From Agrypnia vestita (Eukaryota; Arthropoda; Insecta; Trichoptera; Phryganeidae): a stretch of DNA of 64,000 bases. How positions within the stretch are numbered: the stretch's first letter is position 1; each line of letters begins with the position of its first letter. Positions 21,701 through 27,171 of the stretch are shown piece by piece. Made by a program: the position numbers and the translations under genes. The notes beneath the pieces are model-generated. The model searched no databases. It saw nothing but the letters and a program-made list of their open reading frames with translations, and had not been told where the DNA came from. The stretch is from positions 16,244-80,243 of the forward strand of contig JADDOH010008000.1 of the NCBI GenBank assembly GCA_016648135.1, read 5' to 3'.

Positions 21701-24309
21701 AAATATCTCTGACAGCGCAGTACATTCCAGGGAGATACAACGGGATTGCGGACCGACTCTCTCGGGGGACACCACTCCCGGAATGGCACCTCCTGGAACC
21801 AGCGACAGAGGAAATATTCCGAATATGGGGACGTCCTCAGATCGACCTCTTCGCATCGGCCACCGCCCATGTGGTGCCAAACTACGTGTCTCTAGACTCA
21901 ACCGATTGCTCGGCCTCCTATCTCAACGCATTCAGTCAGCATTGGGATTACGAGCTGGCCTGGGTATTTCCGCCGCCGAACCTCGTCCCAAGAGTACTGG
22001 CGCACTTGAACCTGGCAAGAGGCACCTTTCTCCTAGTTGTGCCAAGATGGGAGAAGACATTCTGGAGGGCCGATCTCAAACAACGAGCAAAGGGAGGGCC
22101 AATAAGCGTAAGAGATCTGAAGAGCGTCCTGATCGATACGTCGACAGGGTTTCCCCCACCGAGGGTGTCGGACCTCCAACTGGAAGTTTGGAGAATAGCA
22201 GTGGGTGGGAACAGGCTATAGCGGATTGGAGCCAGGAGGAACAGCAGCTGTTCAGATCTGGCTGGAGAGGCTCAATGCTGAACACCTACAAGCCGGCCTG
22301 GGATAGGTGGCAGCGATGGTGTACCACGCATTCTGTCCAACCTCATAACCCTCCCCCTGCAACAGTGGCAAGATATCTGGCCAACCTGTTCATCCACGAA
22401 GGGCTAGCCCCTCGAACAATATTGGTCCACAAATCGGCAATCGTATCCTTCTGTGGCCCAGCTCTTGATGCAGATAAGATTAGCTCGAACTTCCTCGTCA
22501 GGCACGTCCTTAAAGCCATCTCGGTTTCTGGTGGATGCACTGAGAGACCCCCGATCTGGAACCCCCGAGTAGTGGTGGAGTGGCTACGTGAAAACCCGCC
22601 AAGGAACAGCCGGTATGACGTGTCAAGGAGGACGGCCATACTACTCATCATGGCATCTGGGCGAAGAGTCCAAGATCTGACACTTCTCAGAGTCACCCCG
22701 GACCGATTGATCGACAAAGGAGACTCCACCACGCTATGGCCAGCCTTTGGAGCGAAGACTGACACGGCAAGACACAAACAATCGGGATGGAGGTTGAGCG
22801 CATCGGATGAAAGGAACATCAACCCCTTGTTTTGGATCCGAAAGCTGGTCTCACTCTCACAGCCGAGACGAAAGCCGGACATGAAAGAACTATTTGTGAC
22901 GACGGCAGGTGAAGTAAAGCCAGCTTCACGGACAATGATAGGTGGTTGGATCAAGTCAATCCTAAGAGAGGCTGGAGTGGAAGCAACGCCAGGAAGTGTT
23001 CGTTCTGCTGTGGCTTCGTTGAATTGGCTGGAAAACTACCCGATAGAGGAGATCTTGTCAAGGGGAAACTGGCAGAGTGAAATCACCTTCCGAAAATTCT
23101 ACCAAAGAGAGATAGTAGATAAGCCCAAGCAACAATGCCCCCAGAGCTCATTAGCGCCTCTCTTTACGCCAATATAGGCAGTCACATATAACGTCGAACC
23201 ACTAGGTCACCAGGTGATAACAAACAGATCTCTCATAATGGATTCCAGGCGTCGAGACGGAACACAAAATAAAAGAATTTTACCTTCCATTAAAATTCCT
23301 ATTTTGTTTCCCTCGACGCCTGGAATCCAGGTAATCCCTACCTGGTGCATTATGAGTCATATGAAAGAAAAAACCGTTGCGCGACGCAACCGGAAACAGG
23401 GATACCAGCGGGAGTAAATTGTCGCAAACAGGGAATCAGAGGGGGTAGGAACGCGTGAATAAGTGCCGAAACAGCAGGCTGTTCTCTCATAATGGATTCC
23501 AGGCGTCGAGGGAAACAAAATAGGAATTTTAATGGAAGGTAAAATTCTTTTATTATTTTAATCAATTTTAATATTTAACTTTGTCTTTACGTCTCACTTA
23601 ATCTAATTGCAATTTACGTAATGTGCATTTATACTAATTACATACATTTTATTATAGCGAGGAAGAAGATCATCCAACACCAAAAGAAGACCAAGTGAGT
23701 GCTACTAAAAGAAAAAGAAATAAAAAGAAGAGGAAAAAAGATAAAAATCGCACTACTGAGAATGATTGCTCTGTACCGGCTGCACAAACTGAAAATATCA
23801 AAAATACAAAGCAAAAACAATCCTATGATAACACTGAAAGTATGCAAAAAGTATTTGAAAATTCATGTGAGAAAAAATCTGAAGGTGTTGTCGATTCCGG
23901 TGTCATAGAACACAAAATAGACATTGTCAAAAAACCAAGAAAAAGAAATAAGAAAAAAAGAGAAAGTGAAAGCAATGATAATAACAATACCCATCTTGAA
24001 GAACTCAACAATGATACAAATAAAAAGAGAAAATCCACATCACAGGAAGACTTCATTGTGGAGGAACATTCTCCTCCTAAAAAGAAGAAAAAGAAGAATT
24101 TTGCTCAAGAAACATATCCACTACCAAACAGTGAAACTAATGGAAACAAGAATGCTGGGAAAAGAAATTTCAAACGACCTGACAAATATAAAAATAAGCA
24201 AGATCCTCAAAAACCTGACCCCATCATTAATATTTCTGATGAACGCCTTAAAGCCTTTGGACTTAATCCAAAAAAATACAGAAGCTTTATGAAATTCAAA
24301 AAATATTAA
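3628..24309 (+). CDS. Kri1: KRI1 homologue, nine exons (5' end missing)
   Basis: KRI1 is a nucleolar protein that works with KRR1 in 40S ribosomal subunit assembly. Exons 3628-3789, 4189-4349, 5207-5363, 6765-6977, 9063-9198, 13704-13792, 15008-15292, 17800-17969 and 23658-24309 join to 2025 bases, 674 codons plus stop, with every phase consistent. Family hallmarks in order: [22 protein letters not shown]; a charged coiled coil; [30 protein letters not shown] with LHCEDDNFN; the C-terminal domain [20 protein letters not shown] and [15 protein letters not shown]; and a Lys-rich tail ending [12 protein letters not shown]. Roughly the first 130-140 residues of a typical KRI1 are absent. Its introns are packed with transposons, but the exons show no lesion. 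Confidence 0.93.
4189..4349 (+). CDS. Kri1: KRI1 exon
   Basis: Acceptor TTCTTTAG, donor GTAATT. It encodes [15 protein letters not shown] and then [20 protein letters not shown], the KRI1 block in which a conserved Trp is followed by FLRDY. 161 bases, leaving two bases of the next codon. Confidence 0.88.
4426..4950. repeat. Foldback/TIR repeat, family also at 28555 and 52519
   Basis: The left part (GTGTCTCATAGCTAGTAGC onwards) matches 28555-28650 and 52519-52640 in order, including the shared AAAGTTTGCATTTTTTTTT. A short inverted match (CCTGTAATGAGACATTT) lies near 4930. It sits in a KRI1 intron and has no coding capacity. Confidence 0.45.
5207..5363 (+). CDS. Kri1: KRI1 exon
   Basis: Acceptor GTTTTTAG, donor GTGAGG. 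The first base completes an Arg codon. It encodes [20 protein letters not shown] and [12 protein letters not shown], the most typical KRI1 signature. Confidence 0.92.
5470..5492. repeat. (TTA)n microsatellite
   Basis: A run of about seven TTA/ATT units in a KRI1 intron. Confidence 0.7.
5616..6171. mobile_element. Harbinger-type MITE, TSD TAA
   Basis: Terminal inverted repeats CGGCCGGTTGTATCAACTT on the left and AAGTTGATACAACACGCCG on the right, flanked by TAA on both sides. About 556 bases with no transposase. The ends resemble the shorter GGCCGGTTGTTTCAA family seen elsewhere in the window. The 3-base duplication fits the PIF/Harbinger superfamily. Confidence 0.7.
6765..6977 (+). CDS. Kri1: KRI1 exon
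   Basis: Acceptor ATTTTAG, donor GTAAGT, 213 bases in frame 0. It encodes the highly charged [20 protein letters not shown] coiled-coil region that follows the YNFRFEEPD motif in KRI1 proteins. Confidence 0.92.
7386..8670 (+). mobile_element. mariner transposon copy A
   Basis: Inverted ends TTAGGTCCTTACATATGAAA and its complement, flanked by TA on both sides (7384-7385, 8671-8672). Length about 1285 bases, normal for mariner. It lies in a KRI1 intron in the same orientation as the gene. A second copy is at 59482-60914. Confidence 0.93.
7574..8592 (+). pseudogene. mariner transposase, inactivated (copy A)
   Basis: Cut-and-paste DD34D transposase. The N-terminal helix-turn-helix region starts [20 protein letters not shown]. 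Catalytic residues are present in [15 protein letters not shown] and [13 protein letters not shown], with 34 residues between the second and third Asp. Against copy B it has lost one base in an A run near 7681-7688 and gained two in-frame stops, one where copy B has Glu (near 7828) and one where it has Gln (near 7881). The last 232 codons (from 7894) are still open. Confidence 0.9.
9063..9198 (+). CDS. Kri1: KRI1 exon
   Basis: Acceptor TATTCTAG, donor GTAGGG. It encodes [20 protein letters not shown] and [16 protein letters not shown], matching the acidic FDP..HD and EYYG block of KRI1. Confidence 0.92.
9199..11277. other. KRI1 intron, mostly unannotated
   Basis: AT-rich, no coding signal. 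Near 9785 there is a sequence like one end of a pogo-type MITE (CAGTAAAACCCCGTTTATTC), but no matching right end was found. A more GC-balanced patch at 10900-11060 has small ORFs on the minus strand without recognisable content. Confidence 0.4.
11282..12530. mobile_element. TIR element with TTAA target duplication
   Basis: Ends GGGGTTACGTGTAGTCA and TGACTACACGTAACCCC, flanked by TTAA on both sides (11278-11281, 12531-12534). A TTAA duplication is typical of piggyBac, although the terminal GGGG is not the usual piggyBac end. On the minus strand around 11900-12130 a broken frame reads [20 protein letters not shown] and continues into a basic stretch, evidently a transposon protein remnant that I cannot assign. 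Confidence 0.65.
12549..13441 (+). mobile_element. PIF/Harbinger transposon, degenerate
   Basis: Ends GGGTCGGTCTTATAAAC and GTTTATAAGACCGGCCC, flanked by TCA on both sides (12546-12548, 13442-13444). It holds a decayed HARBI1-like coding region. A full Harbinger element is several kb, so this copy has a large internal loss. Confidence 0.8.
12842..13205 (+). pseudogene. HARBI1-like transposase fragment
   Basis: Frames read [20 protein letters not shown], then a short stretch broken by stops, then [20 protein letters not shown] followed by [12 protein letters not shown]. The last block is the conserved N-terminal helix-turn-helix region of Harbinger transposases. The DDE catalytic half is missing. 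Confidence 0.75.
13704..13792 (+). CDS. Kri1: KRI1 exon
   Basis: Acceptor AATTTAAG, donor GTAAGA, 89 bases. It encodes [20 protein letters not shown] and ends LHCEDDNFN, matching the W-D-W-D and LHCED.NFN block of KRI1. Confidence 0.9.
14110..14830 (+). mobile_element. LINE 3' relic (RT C-terminal region and 3' UTR)
   Basis: Decayed frames resemble the C-terminal part of RTE-like reverse transcriptases: [18 protein letters not shown], then [20 protein letters not shown], then [16 protein letters not shown] after a frameshift. It lies in a KRI1 intron. The catalytic RT core is missing. Confidence 0.6.
15008..15292 (+). CDS. Kri1: KRI1 exon
   Basis: Acceptor TTTGCAG, donor GTAATT, 285 bases in frame 0. 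It encodes [13 protein letters not shown], a Lys/Arg patch likely to act as a nuclear or nucleolar signal, and [20 protein letters not shown] with the following [15 protein letters not shown], the start of the conserved KRI1 C-terminal domain. Confidence 0.95.
15430..15577. repeat. Two-copy tandem repeat of about 75 bases
   Basis: The stretch beginning TTGAAAAAAAACTTGAAATG repeats once with small changes. Both units contain ATCTCGTAATATACCTATCA. Intronic. Confidence 0.6.
15587..16204. mobile_element. hAT-type MITE, CAGGGTTCGA family, intact copy
   Basis: Left end CAGGGTTCGAGG, right end TTCGAACCTTG. Flanks TTGTTAAT and ATGTTAAT agree at 7 of 8 bases, as expected for a hAT 8-base duplication. 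The interior is AT-rich with (GA)TATATAT motifs and a hairpin near 15668-15708. The same sequence recurs at 36732-44040, split by a large insertion. Confidence 0.75.
16330..16440 (-). repeat. tRNA-derived SINE fragment
   Basis: The minus strand reads an A-box-like TAGCCTAATGGGCATGACG and a B-box-like GAGGGTTCGATTTC at tRNA-like spacing. No cloverleaf can be drawn with confidence. Confidence 0.5.
16454..16800. repeat. Palindromic foldback element
   Basis: The left arm (TTAAGTTTGACAGGCTTGGA and AACCAATCTGAAAGCTC) is complementary to the right arm (GAGCTTTCTGATTGGTTGAA and onwards). A second copy is at 47425-47732. Non-coding. Confidence 0.65.
17168..17312. repeat. Short MITE with GTTGTATCAACTTAG ends
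   Basis: GAGTTGTATCAACTTAGATT on the left is complementary to CTAAGTTGATACAACT on the right, about 145 bases apart, in a KRI1 intron. The ends match the 5616-6171 element. Confidence 0.6.
17800..17969 (+). CDS. Kri1: KRI1 exon
   Basis: Acceptor TTTTTGTAG, donor GTATGT, 170 bases. It encodes [20 protein letters not shown], the best conserved KRI1 C-terminal motif, and a basic helix. The Met at 17806 is internal, not a start. Confidence 0.95.
18010..18130 (-). repeat. SINE fragment, same family as 2370-2490
   Basis: TAAGTGCTTGTGCTATGCAA and the following bases match the copy at 2388 onwards. The B box is decayed. Confidence 0.45.
18176..18355 (+). repeat. DIRS left inverted terminal repeat
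   Basis: Starts GTCTCGACGCCTGGAATCC and runs through CAGCCTGCTGTTTCGGCACT to TTCTTTCATATGAC. The complement is at 23350-23515. Confidence 0.85.
18539..19500 (+). pseudogene. DIRS gag-like ORF1, frameshifted
   Basis: First Met at 18539 ([15 protein letters not shown]), then a basic RKRRR patch, a Pro/Ala-rich linker and a region reading RIDNAP. Near 19025 the frame changes, and the downstream frame reads [38 protein letters not shown] and on to a stop at 19498-19500. DIRS elements encode a Gag-like protein at this place. I assign it by position, since the sequence has no zinc knuckle I can see. Confidence 0.6.
19596..20224 (+). pseudogene. DIRS reverse transcriptase, N-terminal half
   Basis: It reads [38 protein letters not shown] (first catalytic Asp in IDLTQAYF) and, after a one-base loss near 20116, [16 protein letters not shown]. 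The YxDD box is not in this part. The frame stops at 20224, where the PLE begins. The true ORF probably opens upstream, near 19394, overlapping the end of ORF1. Confidence 0.85.
20307..20353 (-). ncRNA. Hammerhead-ribozyme-like motif in PLE 3' region
   Basis: On the minus strand: CTGATGA (20345-20339), stem II GGACCC/GGGATCC with one bulged base, GAAA (20318-20315), the palindromic CG of stem III, a UU cleavage position, then GGC pairing with the GCC before CTGATGA as stem I. Hammerheads are known in Penelope-like elements. The first stem II pair position is U opposite C in all copies, so activity is not certain. Confidence 0.65.
20524..21009 (-). pseudogene. PLE GIY-YIG endonuclease domain
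   Basis: Penelope-like elements end in a GIY-YIG nuclease that nicks the target. Visible here: [20 protein letters not shown] with the Cys pair and the YVG box, then [21 protein letters not shown], and [17 protein letters not shown] near the end. The ORF continues upstream through DIRS sequence, so its apparent N-terminus is not native. About 82% identical by eye to the copy at 61442-62039. Confidence 0.88.
21014..21219 (+). repeat. 94-base direct duplication next to the PLE
   Basis: The segment starting CTCGGACCGCAAGTGCTCTG occurs at 21014-21107 and again at 21126-21219, identical as far as I can read, separated by 18 bases. It lies at the junction where DIRS sequence resumes. Confidence 0.9.
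21214..22221 (+). pseudogene. DIRS RNase H and C-terminal pol region
   Basis: Continues the DIRS polyprotein after the [16 protein letters not shown], then RNase H with [12 protein letters not shown] (Asp), [10 protein letters not shown] (Glu), [17 protein letters not shown] (Asp) and [12 protein letters not shown] (Asp). A block [16 protein letters not shown] and [14 protein letters not shown] follows, conserved after RNase H in DIRS elements and perhaps corresponding to their methyltransferase-like region (inference). The end overlaps the recombinase frame. Confidence 0.85.
22100..23177 (+). CDS. DIRS tyrosine recombinase
   Basis: Integrates the circular DNA copy. The reading frame is open from 21102, but recombinase-like sequence begins about 22190 ([18 protein letters not shown]). 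An N-terminal core-binding region ([19 protein letters not shown]) is followed by the catalytic part: [12 protein letters not shown] with the first Arg, [15 protein letters not shown] with the second Arg, and [16 protein letters not shown] with the nucleophile Tyr. The His of the usual HxxR box is Ser. No stop interrupts the domain, so this part looks intact. Start uncertain. Confidence 0.85.
23238..23335. repeat. DIRS internal complementary region
   Basis: GGATTCCAGGCGTCGAGACG onward is complementary to the left end (18163-18195). The following AAAAGAATTTTACCTTCC to TGGAATCC is complementary to the right end (23488-23552). It thus stores both termini joined, as in DIRS1. Confidence 0.88.
23350..23554 (-). 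repeat. DIRS right inverted terminal repeat
   Basis: Complement of 18176-18355, then a right-specific tail (GAGGGAAACAAAATAGGAAT to CTTTTATT). Confidence 0.85.
23658..24309 (+). CDS. Kri1: KRI1 terminal exon
   Basis: Acceptor TTTTATTATAG. The first base completes an Asn codon. It encodes [12 protein letters not shown], a long low-complexity Lys/Asn/Asp region with [13 protein letters not shown], and the conserved end [20 protein letters not shown] before TAA at 24307. The basic runs are likely nucleolar signals. Confidence 0.93.
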
Positions 24310-24439
24310 TCTCAATTGTTGTCATTATTGATTTTGTTCGTAGAAAATGGCACACATTTTTCTTTTTTTGTAAATAAGGTTTTACTGTAGGTACATTATT
24401 TCCCAGCTGCTAAAATTTTATATTACATATATTAATAGA

Positions 24440-24445
24440 ATTAAA
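24440..24445 (+). terminator. Candidate poly(A) signal of KRI1
   Basis: ATTAAA about 130 bases after the KRI1 stop. The first canonical AATAAA downstream is near 24978. Assignment by position only. Confidence 0.35.
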
Positions 24446-24570
24446 AGTATGTTTTCTTTTCTATGTTCCAAAAATGTAGTTTATCTGTAATATGCCCTAT
24501 GCACACTAAAAATTATTATGTATATACAAATCCATATTATGTATATACAAATCCATAAAAATGACAGTAT

Positions 24571-24837
24571 GGGGTATAAAAGCAAAGGCAGCAATATCAA
24601 AATATGTAATAGAAAAAATGTTTTGAATGCAGTCACTGAGGATAACTAATTTAAAATGTACTGAATTCTAGATTCTATGTACATACATACTATCTATCCT
24701 TTCCAAAATCATGTTTCCTATAAATGTATAGGCTATGTTTTCTATAAAATCTCGAATTCAGTATAATATAAATTAATAATCCTCGATGACCGCATTAAAT
24801 TTTTTTTGGATATTGCTGCCTTTGCTTTTATACCCCA
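24571..24837. repeat. Inverted repeat downstream of KRI1
   Basis: GGGGTATAAAAGCAAAGGCA with the following GCAATATC (24571-24602) is complementary to 24806-24837, with about 200 bases between. No target duplication is clear. It may be a small MITE. Confidence 0.7.
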
Positions 24838-25077
24838 TATATAATATATTATTAAAGAAATTGTTTTTCTTGTGAAAATCATATACACATTTGAAAAGAA
24901 AAATGTATAAAATACAATTTTATTATATATCTTTTTACAATTACTCTTTTTATACCTATGTGTATGTATTGTAATGTGAATAAAAAATCGCCGACACCTC
25001 AACCTTTTCTTTAATGTTAATATATATGTATATTAATTACAAAATTATAAAATACTAAATAAATGCCTGATCCTTTC

Positions 25078-25308
25078 CGACTCTCTTAGCGTTTTACAAA
25101 AACTTAAATTTTTGGCTTACGTTGAAGATGAACATTGTGTTCAAATTCGAGAGTTGATATTTTACATTCAGAAAGAAAAAAAACAGACATTGCTTTAGCA
25201 TGGGTTCCTAGCCATTGCGAAATCCCAGGAAATGAAAAGGCTTCCTTAGCTAAGGAAGCTTCCACTTCCGGTATCTCCTCTCATAATCATTTTACAATTT
25301 CCGATTCA
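25078..25308 (+). pseudogene. LINE RNase H relic
   Basis: Decayed frame with DIALAWVPSHCEIPGNEKAS, the RNase H end of I/R1/jockey-like LINEs. It is interrupted from 25309 by an A/T-rich insertion. Confidence 0.75.
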
Positions 25309-25560
25309 TTTTTATTTATTAATTAACGCCCTACAACAGATAGGTAAAGTGTACATTAACAGAATATATAGTTTAAAGAAAAAAAATAACATGCAAACAT
25401 AATAATGACAAAGTGGAAAGAAAATACTTAAAATACAGATACAAATATATAAAGATAAATATAATACAAAGTAAAAGGCAAGTATGTATATAACAATCAG
25501 AAGCATAAGAAAAACATAATATAATAGAAATTCAAAAACTAAAAAAAGTAATATTGTAGA
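25309..25560 (-). repeat. Retroelement 3' tail with (TTTA)n
   Basis: Read on the minus strand it ends GGGCGTTAATTAATAAATAA, a LINE/SINE-like tail that recurs in similar form at 53560 and, less closely, at 15630 and 37350. It splits the LINE relic 25078-25970. Confidence 0.45.
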
Positions 25561-25589
25561 TTAGTGTAATTTACTGCCATCACTTAAAG

Positions 25590-25970
25590 AAAAAATGAAT
25601 TTTACTTGGAAGTCTCAGTAGGAGACCTTAAAATCATTAAAAGGAAAACGGTATTCTGCAATACAACCTGAAATCCTGTCAGCCATGATTTTCAAAAATT
25701 AAAATGAATAAGTTCGAGGCTTCCTCTGTATGCCATATGCGAATAGGATACTTGCATTAATAGCCATCTCTTTAAAATCCGCATTCGGGACTCTCCTATG
25801 CGTGAATGCTGGATAGACGACGAACGTTTAGATCACATATTTTTTTGGATGCCCCATCAATGATTGTTACTCAAATTTTATTCAAGATCTTTCTTATTAC
25901 AATATTCCATTCCCCATCAACATCCCAACCCTCTTATCTTACAATAATCAAATCACTTTAAAATTACTAG
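25590..25970 (+). pseudogene. LINE C-terminal relic
   Basis: Frames read AIQPEILSAMIFKN, then IRIRDSPMRECWIDDERLDH and IFF with CPINDCYSNFIQDL after a one-base change. This is the Cys/His end of the LINE whose RNase H is at 25078-25308. Confidence 0.6.
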
Positions 25971-26421
25971 AGTGCGACCAGTATAAATTGGCGTGCGAGG
26001 GAAGGAGTCCCTGTCGCGAAACAGAACATGCCAGGGTGTAAATTTATTACACAATACATAATATGAATGACAGAATGTCCGGTGTCCGGTGTCGGAGCCT
26101 TTAATAGAAATTTGGTTGGGCAACAGTAAAGAAACAAACCAGTAATGGCGGCACTCTTTTAGAGTCCTGTCAAACGGTAATATTGGTCCATTATTTGCTT
26201 TTTCAGCTTCACAAAACTTTAATACTTCATTGGCAATTGTTCTTGCACCACCCTGGACTGTTTTGGATATAATAATTCAGTGTATATTGGAAATCTAGAT
26301 GTCGCAGCTCATGCGCAAATACGAGACTGAACTGAATGACAGGGCGAGGGGTTACCGCCGGGTGCGGGCGGGGCGGGTTTTAGTTCCAAAGTCGCCGCAT
26401 GCCAATTTACGTTGGTCAAGC
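25971..26421. mobile_element. Non-autonomous TIR element
   Basis: Left end AGTGCGACCAGTATAAATTG and GCGTGCG, right end CGCATGCCAATTTACGTTGG with TCAAGCT, imperfectly complementary. No ORF. One end recurs at 28476-28550. The target duplication is unclear. Confidence 0.55.
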
Positions 26422-26785
26422 TCTAACAAGATTCCTAAAAGCTAAATTAAATAAACTAATATTATGTAAGAATATCCTTCTCCATTACTAATAGAATTGA
26501 ATCATCTAATCAGAATAATGTTTATCCTACATACAAGTAAAATTATTTGTTTACAATTTCATTTTCTAAAATAAAGGAAAAAATATGCTCTCTGTTTCCT
26601 ACCTGGTAATAAAAAAAAGGAATTATATAACTTATCATAAAACAGGATTTGAGTGCCACGACGCTGCAGCTGTAATAACAGAATACAAATCGAATAAAAC
26701 AACAATTACGATTTAATTCAAAAATAAAATTCAATGATAATTTAAAATATGTTTTACTTTACTTTGTAATACACACACAATATGA

Positions 26786-26791
26786 TTTATT
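26786..26791 (-). terminator. Candidate poly(A) signal of the BAG2 homologue
   Basis: AATAAA on the minus strand about 110 bases after the stop codon of the last exon. If used, the hammerhead-like motif at 26795-26845 would be in the 3' UTR. Confidence 0.45.
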
Positions 26792-26794
26792 AAA

Positions 26795-26845
26795 TTACTA
26801 CTATAGTTTCGAGAGGAGCAGTCCCTCTCATCATCAGGTATATTA
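26795..26845 (-). ncRNA. Hammerhead-like motif after the BAG2 stop
   Basis: On the minus strand: CTGATGA (26837-26831), stem II GAGAGG/CCTCTC, GAAA (26810-26807), palindromic CTATAG as stem III, UA at the cleavage position, then GTA pairing with the TAC before CTGATGA. It starts 62 bases downstream of the stop codon at 26899, in sense. No PLE coding relic adjoins it. Confidence 0.6.
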
Positions 26846-26898
26846 TTATCTATACCTGTATATTATTATATTTTGTCTGGTGAGTCTCAACAACTTAG

Positions 26899-27171
26899 TT
26901 AAATTAGTCTTCGACGTTTTATATGCTCCTTCTTCATGTTAAGTTGGGCAAAGTAGTCGAGCAGTCCTTGGAGCCGTTTCTTAACCTTTTTCTGATCGTT
27001 TATGGTACAGCTGAGGATGATTTTCTCGAAGTTGTTGTCCAGCGAGAGGTCACCGCCGGGACTGCTGGACATATGGGAGGAGCAGGCAGCCACAAAGGAT
27101 TGGCAGCGCATGTGCGCCGATTTGGGATCCTCTTTTGCATACAGAACTAGGAAATCTATTTGCTGGTTTAC
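26899..27171 (-). CDS. Bag2: BAG2 terminal exon
   Basis: Acceptor AATTCTAG. It encodes VNQQIDFLVLYAKEDPKSAH, CQSFVAACSSHM, FEKIILSCTINDQKKVKKRL and a basic end HIKRRRLI before TAA. The DQKK(V/I)K(K/R)RL block is the part of BAG2 I recognise most clearly. Confidence 0.87.
   Translation of the reverse strand, partial: VNQQIDFLVLYAKEDPKSAHMRCQSFVAACSSHMSSSPGGDLSLDNNFEKIILSCTINDQKKVKKRLQGLLDYFAQLNMKKEHIKRRRLI

Larger units (their letters stand above)
18163..23554 (+). mobile_element. DIRS-type tyrosine-recombinase retrotransposon
   Basis: About 5.4 kb in the KRI1 intron before the last exon, sense to KRI1. The inner parts of the inverted terminal repeats are 18176-18355 and 23350-23515. An internal complementary region at 23238-23335 is complementary to the extreme left end followed by the extreme right end, which is the DIRS arrangement used to close a circle. 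Order: gag-like ORF, RT-RNase H, tyrosine recombinase. GC content is clearly higher than in the surrounding intron. A Penelope-like element splits the RT, and several frameshifts make the copy inactive. Confidence 0.92.

Noticed and set aside
26923..27150. 75-codon plus-strand frame
   Set aside because: It is the complement of the BAG2 terminal exon, which has clear homology on the minus strand.
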